Source: Nocardia wallacei
Lineage (GTDB): Bacteria; Actinomycetota; Actinomycetes; Mycobacteriales; Mycobacteriaceae
Length of the DNA: 64,000 nt
Assembly: GCF_014466955.1 (NCBI RefSeq)
Contig: NZ_AP023396.1
Location: forward strand, 3,100,001-3,164,000
Direction of reading: 5' to 3'
The first letter of the stretch is position 1. Each line of letters opens with the position of its first letter. The notes under the pieces are model-generated. The model was given only the letters and a program-made list of their open reading frames with translations, made no database searches and had not been told where the DNA came from. The position numbers and the translations under genes were made by a program. Positions 1 through 9,546 of this stretch are shown here, one piece after another.

Positions 1-190
1 GTTTCGCGCGCACGTCGGTCAGCGCCGCGGCGATCTCCTCGGGGTCGGTGACGTCGGCCCGGAAGGCGAGGTCGTCGTCGGTGGGCGGGTTCAGATCCAG
101 TGCGGCGACGTGGAATCCGTCGCTGCGCAACCGCTGGGCGATGCCGAGGCCGATACCCGAGGCGCCGCCGGTGACCACTGCCGTCTTCAC
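1..190 (-). CDS. Short-chain dehydrogenase/reductase (SDR), N-terminal part only
   Basis: The gene runs off the left edge, so only about 63 residues are present. The protein starts (GTG) with KTAVVTGGASGIGLGIAQRL, the Rossmann TGxxxGxG motif of classical SDRs, followed by an acidic residue (LDLNPP) after the second strand that favours NAD. A later ADVTDPE segment matches the adenine-pocket DVTD motif. A GGGAAGGGG stretch lies just upstream of the GTG. It is transcribed away from the aldehyde dehydrogenase operon and shares its control region, so it probably acts in the same catabolic pathway on an alcohol or hydroxyacyl intermediate. The substrate cannot be told. Confidence 0.8.
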   Translation of the reverse strand, partial: MKTAVVTGGASGIGLGIAQRLRSDGFHVAALDLNPPTDDDLAFRADVTDPEEIAAALTDVRAK

Positions 191-294
191 GCCGGGCGCC
201 CCTTCCCGGTGATCCGCGGGCGCGCCGGGCCGCTCGGCGCCCTCGTCGCGGGAGTGCGTGTAGTCTCGAGCACAAGAATCTCCCTTCCAAGTAT

Positions 295-309
295 GAGAAC
301 CGTACTCTC
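295..309. promoter_or_regulatory. Inverted repeat, GAGART-N3-RTTYYC family (site 1)
   Basis: Read on the minus strand it is GAGAGT-ACG-GTTCTC. It lies about 105 bases upstream of the left-edge SDR. It fits the consensus drawn from the sites at 452-466, 9531-9545 and 11150-11164, so it is probably bound by the same repressor. The distance to the start codon is longer than at the other three sites. Confidence 0.5.
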
Positions 310-437
310 GTCGCGTTTGGGTCCGCAAGGGTCGCGCGCCGGGCCGCCCGGACGCAACGGCCTGCGCGCCGATGCCGAGATTTCGCGCAGGCCACCGGTT
401 TGTGGCGAGTTGTTACGCCCCCGGCCTATGAATGTTA

Positions 438-466
438 CATTCTCAGATATCGAGAATGAAGTTTCC
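438..466. promoter_or_regulatory. Composite operator before the aldehyde dehydrogenase operon (site 2)
   Basis: The site reads ATTCTC-N7-GAGAAT-N3-GTTTCC and ends 21 bases before the ATG of the aldehyde dehydrogenase. The inner ATTCTC/GAGAAT arms are perfect complements, flanked by C and G that also pair. The same composite layout (ATTCTC-N7-GAGAAT-N3-RTTTCC) recurs at 11137-11164, which suggests two overlapping dimer sites for one TetR- or GntR-like repressor. The rest of the 297-base gap between the two divergent genes shows no ORF I can support. Confidence 0.65.
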
Positions 467-487
467 ATAGATCGGCGAGGAGACGGG

Positions 488-1950
<1,463 letters not shown>

Positions 1951-1954
<4 letters not shown>

Positions 1955-3159
1955 GCAAACCGCTGGAGGGCATCCGGGTGCTCGAGGTCGCGATGTACGG
2001 TTTCGTCCCGTCCGCGGGCGCCGTGCTGTCGGACTGGGGCGCGGATGTGGTCAAGGTCGAGCACGCCGTCACCGGTGACCCGCAGCGCGGGCTGCGCCAA
2101 GTGGGCGCGTTCAAGATCGAGGGCGACCCGAATCCCAATGTGGAGCATGCCAATCGGGGCAAACGCAGCATCGGCGTGGACATGTCGGTGGCCGAGGGGC
2201 GCGAGGTCGTCTACGACCTGGCGCGGCGGGCCGATGTGTTCCTCACCAGTTTCCTGCCGCGGGCGCGCGCCAAGTTCGGCATCGACGTGGACGACATCCG
2301 CGCGGTGAACCCGGGCATCATCTACGCTCGCGGCAGCGCGCTGGGTCCGCGCGGCCTCGAATCCGATCGCGGCGGCTACGACATGACCGCGTTCTGGTGC
2401 CGTGGCGGTGTCGCGGCCACCGTCACCCCGCCCGGCACCGAGGGCATGATCTCGCCGCCCGGACCGGCGTTCGGCGACACCATCTCCGGCACCAATCTCG
2501 CCGGCGGCATCGCGGCCGCGCTGGTGAAGCGGGAGCGGACCGGGGAGCCCTCGATCGTCGACGTGTCACTGCTCGGCAGCGGTCTGTGGTCCATCGGGCA
2601 TACGGTCGCGTTGTCGGCGTATCAGGACAAGCCGATGGTGGCGCCGGTGCCCGGCACGCACGGCGCGCCCACCAACCCGCTGTCGGGGCTGTACGCCACC
2701 GCCGACGAGCGCTACCTGTCGTTCGTGATGCTGCAACCGGCCAAGTTCTGGGCCGACGTGTGCCGCCACATCGACCGGCCGGAACTCGCCGACGACCCGC
2801 GCTTCGCCGACGCCGCGAAGATCGCCGAGCACACCGCCGAGGCGGTGCGGATCCTGCGCGAGGTGATCGCGAAGCGCACGCTGGCCGAGTGGACCGAGCG
2901 CTTCGCCACCCTCGCCGGACCGTGGGCGCCGGTGCAGGATTCGCGGCAGGTGACCGCCGACGCGCAGATTCGCGCCAACGAATATCTGCTCGACGCGGGC
3001 GAATTGGAGCTGGTGTCCAGCCCGGTGCAGTTCGATGTGACCGCGCCGGACCTGCGGCCAGGTCCGGAATTCGCGGCCCAGACCGAGGAGGTGCTGCTCG
3101 AACTCGGGCTGGACTGGGACCGCATCATCGCCCTGAAGGCCGCCGGCGCGGTCGCCTAG
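1951..3159 (+). CDS. Type III (CaiB/BaiF) acyl-CoA transferase
   Basis: A 402-residue member of the CaiB-BaiF/formyl-CoA transferase family, which moves CoA between carboxylic acids. It opens with the family signature LEGIRVLEVAMYGFVP, has the ADVVKVEH strand, and carries a candidate catalytic Asp144 in GGYDMTAFW. The C-terminal part has the usual swapped-dimer motifs (NPLSGLYATADERY, RTLAEW). The GTG start overlaps the ALDH stop (GTGA), so translation is coupled. By position it probably activates the acid produced by the upstream dehydrogenase. Donor and acceptor cannot be read from the sequence. Confidence 0.88.
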
Positions 3160-3179
3160 GACGGGTGGAGGAGGCACCG

Positions 3180-4355
3180 ATGCCCTACATCGGGTCGATC
3201 GGGACGTACCTGCCCTGCTGGGGCAGCCGGCACAGCCGCGCGACCGGTGACGACGAGGACGCCGTGACGCTGGCGGTCGAGGCCGGGCGGGCGGCGCTGG
3301 CGGGCGGCGTCCCGGTGGAGCGCGTGGTGCTGGTCAGCCGGGACATGCCGCTGGTGGACAGCAGCAATGCCGCGGTGCTGCTGGCCGGTCTCGGGCTGGA
3401 TCCGGAGCTGGAGGTGATCGAGCGATTGGGCGGCGCACCGGCGACGCTGGACGCGCTGAGTTCGGCGCGCCCGCGCACGGTGGTCATCGGTGTCGACGTC
3501 GAACCCGCGGGCGCGGCGGCGGTCTGGGTGTCCGAGCGGGAGGGCCTGCAGGTCCGGATCGCCTCCCGTGTCGCGCGCAGCCTGCCCGCCCGCACCCGCA
3601 ACGCGGTCGGCGCGGTCCACGACTACGGCGATCCGCGGCTGTTGCACGAGCGCGGGCTGGTGGCGTCGCTGTCGGCGGCATGGCTCGACACGCCCGTGGC
3701 GGTCGCGGGGGTCGACCACAAACAGGCTGCGGCGCAATGTCTCACACCGCCGCGACTGCCCACGCTGGGCGCCAGTTCCGGGCTGTTCGCGCTGGCCTGG
3801 ATGGGCGAGCGCGGCGAGGCGGGGTTGCTGGTCGGGGTGGAGCAGGCCAATCTGTCCGGGGTCACGGTGGTCGCCGGGCCGACCGCGGTGCGGCGCAGCG
3901 AACCGGCCGCGCGGGCGCTGCCCGCGGGCGAATACGTCCCCGGCGGCGATCTGCCGATCTCGCTGGCCGCCTACGAGCGGGCCTTCGAGGCCAAGGTGCG
4001 CTGGGAGGCCGGACGCCACGGCGACAGCGCGGAATTGGATTTCCCGCCGCGCTATCGGATCGGTCCCGACGGCGCGCTGAGCACCGACTACACGCTGGTG
4101 CCGTTGCCGCGCACCGGGGTGGTCTACGCGGAGACGACCGTGCGCATCCCCGTGCCCGGCTCGCGCAGTCCCTATTCGCTGGTGCTGGTGGAGCTCGACG
4201 ACGTGGGTGTGCGGGCGCTGGCGAAGGTGACCGGCGCCGACCCCGGCAGTGTCGGCATCGGCGCCCGGGGTCGCATGGTGCTGCGCCGGGTGGCGGTGCG
4301 CTCCGGCGTGCCGGACTACGGCTACGCCTTCGAGCCCGCTGCGGAGGCGAAATGA
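3180..4355 (+). CDS. Thiolase-fold (HMG-CoA synthase/KAS III-like) protein fused to a DUF35 OB-fold domain
   Basis: A protein of 391 residues, with GGAGGAGG just before the ATG. Residues 1 to about 250 look like a degenerate HMG-CoA synthase/KAS III fold: a start of the MPYIGSIGTYLPCWG type, VVLVSRDMPL, GVDHKQAAAQ and a GASSGLFALAWM helix. The place where the nucleophilic Cys is expected reads ERLGGAPATLDAL, with no Cys, so this half is probably not a catalyst. The C-terminal 120 residues (KVRWEAG to the end) look like the OB fold of DUF35 acyl-CoA-binding proteins but lack the Cys4 zinc ribbon. DUF35 proteins usually pair with thiolases, and an SCPx-type thiolase follows directly. I infer a scaffold or acyl-CoA-presenting partner of that thiolase. 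Confidence 0.7.
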   Translation: MPYIGSIGTYLPCWGSRHSRATGDDEDAVTLAVEAGRAALAGGVPVERVVLVSRDMPLVDSSNAAVLLAGLGLDPELEVIERLGGAPATLDALSSARPRTVVIGVDVEPAGAAAVWVSEREGLQVRIASRVARSLPARTRNAVGAVHDYGDPRLLHERGLVASLSAAWLDTPVAVAGVDHKQAAAQCLTPPRLPTLGASSGLFALAWMGERGEAGLLVGVEQANLSGVTVVAGPTAVRRSEPAARALPAGEYVPGGDLPISLAAYERAFEAKVRWEAGRHGDSAELDFPPRYRIGPDGALSTDYTLVPLPRTGVVYAETTVRIPVPGSRSPYSLVLVELDDVGVRALAKVTGADPGSVGIGARGRMVLRRVAVRSGVPDYGYAFEPAAEAK

Positions 4356-4387
4356 ACGCTGCCGGAAACGGATTCGCGGTGTCCGGA

Positions 4388-4410
4388 GGTACCGCGCGCC
4401 GCGCGGTGCC
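4388..4410. other. Intercistronic GC-rich hairpin
   Basis: GGTACCGCGCG and its near-complement CGCGCGGTGCC form a stem of about 10 base pairs (one G-T pair) with a very small loop. There is no T tract. It sits in the 91-base gap between the DUF35 fusion and the thiolase, where it might tune expression or mRNA decay. It may also be chance in GC-rich DNA. Confidence 0.3.
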
Positions 4411-4446
4411 GCGGGCGGTACGGCTCGATGGCTGGAGGGAATCGCC

Positions 4447-5604
4447 ATGCGGAAGGTAGCCGTCGTCGGTGCGGGGATGACGCCGTTCGCCGAGCATTTC
4501 GCGCTCGGGATGAAGGATCTGCTGCCGATGGCGTTCGCCGAATGCGCGGCCACGGTGGACAAGGGTCTGCGCCCGGCGGATCTGCAGGCGGCCTGGTTCG
4601 GGGCGATGGGAACCACCGACGGCCCGCCCTCGGGCGTGCTGGCCGACGCGCTGGGACTGCCCGAGATTCCCGTCACCCACATCGAGAACTCGTGCGCCAC
4701 AGGCAATGACGCGGTGCGCAACGCGCTGTTCGGCATCGCGTCCGGCGCGGTCGACGTGGCCCTGGTGATCGGAGCGGACAAGCTGCGCGAGACCGCGCAG
4801 AAGAACCTGCTCGGCGAGTGGGGCATGCTGATGCGGGACACGGCCTGGGACTACCAGCTGGGGCTGTTCGGGCCCGCCGGTTTCGCGCTGCACGTCAACC
4901 GCTACCTCTACGAATCCCCGGCCACCCGTGCGCATCTGGCGATGGTGGCGGTGAAGAACCATCGGCACGGCGCGCGAAACCCCAAGGCGCGTCTGCGTTT
5001 CGAGATCACCCTGGAACAGGCTCTGCAGGCCCCGATCGTGGCGGACCCGCTCGGCGTCTACGACTGTGTCCCGCAGAGTGACGGCGCGGCCGCCCTGGTG
5101 CTGGCCGCCGAGGATGTGGTGGACCGCTACACCGACCGCCCGGTGTGGGTGCGCGGCGTGGGACTGGGCCTGGATTCGGTGATGCACCAGCACAAGCGGG
5201 ATCTGACCACCTTCCCGGCGACGGTCCGGGCGGCGCGGGCGGCCTTCGCCATGGCCGGCCTGCGCCCCTCCGATGTCGACGTCGCCGAGGTGCACGACTT
5301 CTTCACCGGCATCGAGCTGATCAGTTACGAGGATCTGGGTTTCGCCGACCGTTTCGAAGCGCACAAACTCCTCGAGGCGGGCGTCACCTCGATCGGCGGC
5401 AGCCTGCCGGTCAATCCGAGCGGCGGCCTGAAATCCAAGGGCCACCCACCGGGCGCCACCGGCGTCGCACAATGCGTCGAGCTGTTCGAACAGTTACGCG
5501 GCACCGCGGTCAACCAGGTCGACGGCGCGCGAATCGGCCTGGCGCACAACCTCGGAGGGCCGACCGCGGTGTCGGCGGTGACGATCCTGGAAGGCCCGCA
5601 CTGA
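4447..5604 (+). CDS. SCPx/lipid-transfer-type thiolase (acetyl-CoA acetyltransferase family)
   Basis: A 385-residue thiolase-superfamily enzyme. The nucleophilic Cys lies in IENSCATGNDAV, a His in the C-terminal VHDFFTG segment, and the second catalytic loop is GGLKSKGHPPGATG. In SCPx thiolases the VHDFFTG stretch is normally HDCFT; here the Cys is Phe. The start follows CTGGAGGG. It is the last gene of the operon and lies directly behind the DUF35 fusion. This resembles steroid side-chain pairs such as Ltp2-ChsH2, where a DUF35 domain is needed for a thiolase-fold lyase. Reaction: thiolytic or retro-aldol C-C cleavage of an acyl-CoA. Which of the two cannot be decided. Confidence 0.85.
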   Translation: MRKVAVVGAGMTPFAEHFALGMKDLLPMAFAECAATVDKGLRPADLQAAWFGAMGTTDGPPSGVLADALGLPEIPVTHIENSCATGNDAVRNALFGIASGAVDVALVIGADKLRETAQKNLLGEWGMLMRDTAWDYQLGLFGPAGFALHVNRYLYESPATRAHLAMVAVKNHRHGARNPKARLRFEITLEQALQAPIVADPLGVYDCVPQSDGAAALVLAAEDVVDRYTDRPVWVRGVGLGLDSVMHQHKRDLTTFPATVRAARAAFAMAGLRPSDVDVAEVHDFFTGIELISYEDLGFADRFEAHKLLEAGVTSIGGSLPVNPSGGLKSKGHPPGATGVAQCVELFEQLRGTAVNQVDGARIGLAHNLGGPTAVSAVTILEGPH

Positions 5605-5667
5605 AGGCCGCGAATCCCCCGAACGCATCGGTGGCGCGCCGCGCCCCATCGCATCGTGCGGCGCTGC

Positions 5668-5681
5668 TATAACTGTACTGG
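5668..5681 (+). promoter_or_regulatory. -10 element (TATAAC) for a leaderless start
   Basis: TATAAC at 5668-5673 is followed after seven bases by the GTG of the next gene, so transcription would begin at or next to the start codon. Leaderless mRNAs are common in mycolic-acid actinomycetes. No clear -35 box and no ribosome binding site are present. Confidence 0.5.
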
Positions 5682-6883
5682 TGAAGGCTTCCGAGCCGGT
5701 CGACGCAGAGTCTTCCCTCTCGGCCCGGGAATGTCGCCGTCATTACGACACCGGCGGATACCGGGTGCTCGGGGCGGCATCGGTCTGCCTGCTCGCTCTG
5801 ATCCCGCTCGTCGTCGTGATGATCCTGCGGTCCACGGCGCCACCCCCGGGACCGACTCCGGGCACACCGCAGGGTTGCCTGTCGGTGGTCTTGCCTCGCG
5901 GGAAGGCCGACCTCGACCGTCCCTTCGAGTTCACCGCGCACCTCGATCGTGATTCCTGCGACCTCATCTCGGCGCGCTCCGATCAGGCGCTGCGGCTGAA
6001 GAAGGTACCTGTCGGAAGTCTCGTGGAGATCAAATTGACCTCGCGGCAAGAACTTTCGATCCGAGACCGCGGATCGGTCAGCAAGCCGTTCTCGGACGAC
6101 GGCACGGCCGACTGGACGTGGGAACTCCGGGCCGGTGTGAAAGGTGCTTACCTGCTCTCGCTGGTGGTGACAGTTCGCGACAAGGAGTCCAAGGAGGTCG
6201 TCGACGAGAGCGAGCCGCTGTACGTCTGGATCGACGTTACGCCGACGGGCCGGCAGATCGTGGCGTCGGCGTGGTCATCGGCCACCTCGTTCCTCGATTC
6301 CGTGCCCGGGGCGATCGCCGGGCTGACGGCGCTGCTGGCCGTCGCCAGCGGCATCTGGTTCCGGTTGTCCGGGCGGAAGAAGGCGGCGAGTCGCGACGTC
6401 GACACTGCCGAACCCGTCGCCGAAGACGACACGGTACGCGAGCGCGCTGAACGGTCCGCCGCCGTACCCGCCGCACCCGCCGCACCCGCGGCGGTCATGG
6501 CTCCCGAGGAGGCGTCTGTTCCGTTCGAGGCGGCCGTGACCGCCGCGGTGGTTCACGCCACGGCCACGGGCGATCTGGTGTGGAGATCGTCTACGACCCC
6601 GGGCGACCACGCGGTCGACATCGTCGGAAGGATCGTCGAATACAACTGGCGAGATCCCGGCGACACCGGGAACGCGTATGTGACATTCGTTGCCCGCTGC
6701 GGCGACGATATCGTCGACGAGCAGGTACGAAGAGTCGGAAAAGGCAACGATCACTCGTCGTTCCGATTCGACCTGGGTAGTGGGGTGGGCGCCGGTATCG
6801 AGATCACGGATGTGACCGTCCAGGTCGGACTGAGCCTGGACCGCCAGGTAGTGGGCAGTGCCCAGACGTATCGTCCGCGATGA
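5681..6883 (+). CDS. Two-TM-segment protein of unknown function
   Basis: Not recognised. The 400-residue protein has a membrane segment at about residues 30-49 (VCLLALIPLVVVMIL) followed by a Pro/Gly hinge, an extracytoplasmic domain of about 150 residues, a second membrane segment at about 208-227, and an Ala/Pro-rich linker (repeats of PAAPAAP). The C-terminal domain of about 110 residues (GDLVWRSST to the end) looks like a beta-sandwich. The outer domain has segments such as GSLVEIKLTSRQEL and GAYLLSLVVTVRD that read like an Ig-like fold. It separates two arms of the region-1 regulon without obvious relation to them, and converges with the ligase gene with only 10 bases between stops. Confidence 0.75.
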   Translation: MKASEPVDAESSLSARECRRHYDTGGYRVLGAASVCLLALIPLVVVMILRSTAPPPGPTPGTPQGCLSVVLPRGKADLDRPFEFTAHLDRDSCDLISARSDQALRLKKVPVGSLVEIKLTSRQELSIRDRGSVSKPFSDDGTADWTWELRAGVKGAYLLSLVVTVRDKESKEVVDESEPLYVWIDVTPTGRQIVASAWSSATSFLDSVPGAIAGLTALLAVASGIWFRLSGRKKAASRDVDTAEPVAEDDTVRERAERSAAVPAAPAAPAAVMAPEEASVPFEAAVTAAVVHATATGDLVWRSSTTPGDHAVDIVGRIVEYNWRDPGDTGNAYVTFVARCGDDIVDEQVRRVGKGNDHSSFRFDLGSGVGAGIEITDVTVQVGLSLDRQVVGSAQTYRPR

Positions 6884-6893
6884 GTGCGCGATA

Positions 6894-8315
6894 TCAGCGG
6901 AGCCGGTCCTTCATCACCTTGCCGGTGGCGTTGAGGGGGAGTTCGTCGAGGAAGCGGATGGAGCGGGGGACCTTGAAGCCGGCCATGCGGTCGCGGCTCC
7001 AGGCGATCAGTTCGGCCTCGCTGAGGGTGCCGCGTCTCACCACGAAGGCGCGCCCGACCTGGCCGAGGCGGTCGTCCGGGACGCCGATGACCGCGGCCTG
7101 GACCACCGCGGGGTGTTCCAGCAGGAAGCCCTCGATCTCGGCCGGGTAGGCGTTGAAGCCGCCGACGATGAACATGTCCTTCTTGCGGCCGGTGATGATC
7201 AATCGGCCTTCCGGGTCGAGCCGGCCCAGATCGCCGGTGTGCAGCCAGCCTCGGGCGTCGATCGCCTCGGCGGTGGCCTGCGGATCGTCCAGGTAGCCCT
7301 GCATCACGCTGTAGCCGCGGACGAGTACCTCGCCGTCGGCGGCGATGTCCACTTCGACTCCCGCGCAGGGCTTTCCGGCGGTGGTGGCGATCTGCTCGAA
7401 GGTGTCGCCGGGCCGTGAGGCGGTGGCGGTGCCGGCCTCGGTGAGCCCGTAGCCGGTCATGATCGACCGGAACGGCAGTTCCTCGCGGACGCGGCGGATC
7501 AGCTCGACCGGGATGTCGGCCGCACCGGTGACCGCCGCTCGCAGCGAGGACAGGTCGTGCTCGCCCCGCGCCGCCAGCAGCGAGTGGTAGAGCGTGGGCG
7601 GGCCGGGGAGCATCGTGATGCGCTCGCGCGCGATCAATTCCAGCACCCGGTCCACCTCGAACACCGGGACCGGCAGCATCGTCGCACCGCGGATCAGCGA
7701 CGAGATCAGGCCCGCCTTGTAGCCGAAGGTGTGGAAGAACGGGTTGACCAGGAGGTACCGGTCGCCCTCGCGCAGATCGGCGAGATCGCACCATTCGGCG
7801 TAGAGGCGCAGGGTCTGCAGGTGATTCATCATCACGCCCTTGGGCCGCCCGGTGGTGCCCGAGGTGTAGACGATGTCGGCGATGTCGGTGCCGGCGATGT
7901 CCGCCTCGAAAGGTGTTCCACTGCTGAGGAAGCCGGACTCGAGATCCACCACGGGCACCCCGGCGGTGAACTGCGTGCCGAGGAACCCCTGTTGCACCAG
8001 AACCAGTTTCGCGCCGCTGCGCGCGATGATGTCGCCCGCCTCCTCGGTCTTGAGCCGCGTGTTCACCGGCACCAGCACGCCGCCCGCGGTGAGCACGCCG
8101 AAGGCCGCGACGATCCACTTCGCCGAGTTGGGCGCCCACACCGCGACCCGATCACCCTTGCCGACGCCCGCCGCGGCCAACGCTCCGGCGGCCCCGCGCA
8201 CCCGATCGGCGAGTTCGCGGAAACTCCAGCGGATCTCACCGTCGACGACCGCTTCGGCGGCACCGAAGCGGTCGGCGGTGCTCAGGACCAGCTCCGGGAT
8301 GGTCTGCCAGCTCAT
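6894..8315 (-). CDS. FadD3-like acyl-CoA ligase (AMP-forming)
   Basis: A 473-residue ANL-superfamily ligase that adenylates a carboxylic acid and transfers it to CoA. The P-loop motif is YTSGTTGRPKGVMM, the aromatic motif YGLTEAG, the hinge region GWLHTGDLG..ITGRKKDM, and the catalytic Lys is in NATGKVMKD. NPFFHTFGYKAG and LPGPPTLYHSLL resemble FadD3, the ligase for 3a-alpha-H-4-alpha(3'-propanoate)-7a-beta-methylhexahydro-indane-1,5-dione. The related substrate class is inference. The ATG overlaps the stop of the upstream amidohydrolase (ATGA), so the two are co-translated from the operator at 9531-9545. Confidence 0.87.
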   Translation of the reverse strand: MSWQTIPELVLSTADRFGAAEAVVDGEIRWSFRELADRVRGAAGALAAAGVGKGDRVAVWAPNSAKWIVAAFGVLTAGGVLVPVNTRLKTEEAGDIIARSGAKLVLVQQGFLGTQFTAGVPVVDLESGFLSSGTPFEADIAGTDIADIVYTSGTTGRPKGVMMNHLQTLRLYAEWCDLADLREGDRYLLVNPFFHTFGYKAGLISSLIRGATMLPVPVFEVDRVLELIARERITMLPGPPTLYHSLLAARGEHDLSSLRAAVTGAADIPVELIRRVREELPFRSIMTGYGLTEAGTATASRPGDTFEQIATTAGKPCAGVEVDIAADGEVLVRGYSVMQGYLDDPQATAEAIDARGWLHTGDLGRLDPEGRLIITGRKKDMFIVGGFNAYPAEIEGFLLEHPAVVQAAVIGVPDDRLGQVGRAFVVRRGTLSEAELIAWSRDRMAGFKVPRSIRFLDELPLNATGKVMKDRLR

Positions 8316-9508
8316 ACCTTCAGCAGCCGCGCCAGATTGCCACCCATGATCTTGGCCTGATTCTCCAGCGGCATGTCCTTGATCTCGTGGATGTAGCGCG
8401 CGGGCTCGGCCAGACCCTCCGGATGCGGCCAGTCGGAACCGAACAGCACGTGGTCGGCGCCCATGACCTGCGACAGCCGCTCGAGGTCCTCTTCCCAGAA
8501 CGGGCTGACGTAGAGGCTCTGCTTGATGGCCTCGATCGGGTCGCGGAAGCCGAAGCCCTCGGGCGCCTTCTTGTACACGTCCGACAGCTGCTGCAGCAGC
8601 GGCTCCAGCCAGGCCGAGCCGTTCTCGATGACCGCGATCTTCAGATCCGGGAACCGGTTCAGCGCGCCGTGGCACACCCATGACGCCACCGCGTCGGTCA
8701 CCGGCCGCCACTGGTTGGTCATGGCGAAGGTGTTGGTCTGGAACGGCAGCATCTCCAGGCTGTTGCCGTCCCACTCCGCGTCGTAGCGGGAATAGCCGCT
8801 GTCCGAGGAGTGCATGGTGACCAGCACGTCCAGCTCCACGACCCGCTTCCAGAACGGGTCGAACTCCGGCAGCGCGAACGAGCGCATGCCCTTGAAGCCG
8901 GGCACCGGGGCCGGGCGCACCAGGATCGCCTTGGCACCGTGCTCGACCACCGCCCAGTTCAGCTCGTCGATCGCCCGCTCGACGATCGGCAGGGTGATCA
9001 CCGGGACGGTGAAGATGCGGCCGGAGTGCACGAAGCTACCGTCCTGACCCCAGTCGTCGAGCATCCAGCGGTTCAGCGATTCGATCACCGCGTGGATCAG
9101 CTCGGGGTGGTTGCGCATGCGCTCCTCGACCAGGCTGGCCAGGGTCGGGAACATGAGCGCGCGCTGCAGCTGCAGCTCGTCCATGACCTTCAGCCGCGCC
9201 TCCGGATTGCGGAAGGCGTCGATCGCCTTCATCGACTTGCCGAAGATCTCCCGCCGGCTCTTGCCCTCGGGGTTGCCGTGCTTGAAGTACTCCTCCATCG
9301 CGCCGGGACGGGCCACGACCTCGAAGGTGGGGTTGGGGATGTACTCGCTGATCTGGCCGAGCACCGCGATCTTGGTGCGGCCGTTGATCTCGACGTACTG
9401 GATCGCCCCCTCGTACTCCTTGGGCAGATGCCGGGTGAGGGCTTCCTTGGTCTCGTAGAGATGGTTGTCCGCGTCGAAGAGCTGGTAGGGCAGCTCGACC
9501 TTCGTCAT
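8312..9508 (-). CDS. Amidohydrolase-family (amidohydrolase 2) metal-dependent hydrolase or decarboxylase
   Basis: A TIM-barrel protein of 398 residues with the amidohydrolase-2 start FDADNHLYE, a central TMHSSDSG, the HGALNRFPDLKIAVIENG segment and the C-terminal GSDWPHPEGL carrying a metal-binding Asp. Members act as hydrolases or non-oxidative decarboxylases on cyclic or aromatic acids. A strong AAGGAGGA ribosome site stands before the ATG. It is the first gene of a two-gene operon with the FadD3-like ligase and is controlled by the inverted repeat just upstream. It could open or decarboxylate a ring intermediate, but the substrate is not visible. Confidence 0.85.
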   Translation of the reverse strand: MTKVELPYQLFDADNHLYETKEALTRHLPKEYEGAIQYVEINGRTKIAVLGQISEYIPNPTFEVVARPGAMEEYFKHGNPEGKSRREIFGKSMKAIDAFRNPEARLKVMDELQLQRALMFPTLASLVEERMRNHPELIHAVIESLNRWMLDDWGQDGSFVHSGRIFTVPVITLPIVERAIDELNWAVVEHGAKAILVRPAPVPGFKGMRSFALPEFDPFWKRVVELDVLVTMHSSDSGYSRYDAEWDGNSLEMLPFQTNTFAMTNQWRPVTDAVASWVCHGALNRFPDLKIAVIENGSAWLEPLLQQLSDVYKKAPEGFGFRDPIEAIKQSLYVSPFWEEDLERLSQVMGADHVLFGSDWPHPEGLAEPARYIHEIKDMPLENQAKIMGGNLARLLKV

Positions 9509-9530
9509 GGAATCCTCCTTGTCGTTCTAT

Positions 9531-9545
9531 GAGAATGTTATTCTC
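9531..9545. promoter_or_regulatory. Operator GAGAAT-N3-ATTCTC (site 3)
   Basis: A perfect 6-base inverted repeat around GTT. It ends 22 bases before the amidohydrolase ATG on the minus strand, the same spacing (17-22 bases) as sites 2 and 4 to their genes. It lies one base after the stop of the upstream ligase, so the amidohydrolase-ligase pair has its own controlled promoter. Confidence 0.65.
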
Positions 9546-9546
9546 T

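Noticed and set aside
2397-4355. A 652-residue reading frame covering the CoA transferase and DUF35 genes
   Set aside because: Its first part is an Arg-rich shadow of the CoA transferase frame. The true gene starts at 3180 with a good ribosome site.
4249-4446. A longer N terminus for the thiolase
   Set aside because: The extra residues are Arg/Pro-rich and lie inside the DUF35 gene in another frame. The ATG at 4447 has its own ribosome site and begins the family homology.
3156-4841. Long minus-strand frames opposite the DUF35 and thiolase genes
   Set aside because: Arg/His/Pro-rich, no motif, no ribosome site, and fully opposite two well-supported genes.
8316-8774. N-terminal extension of the FadD3-like ligase
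   Set aside because: It is the antisense-like shadow frame of the amidohydrolase. The ATGA overlap at 8312-8315 gives the normal start.
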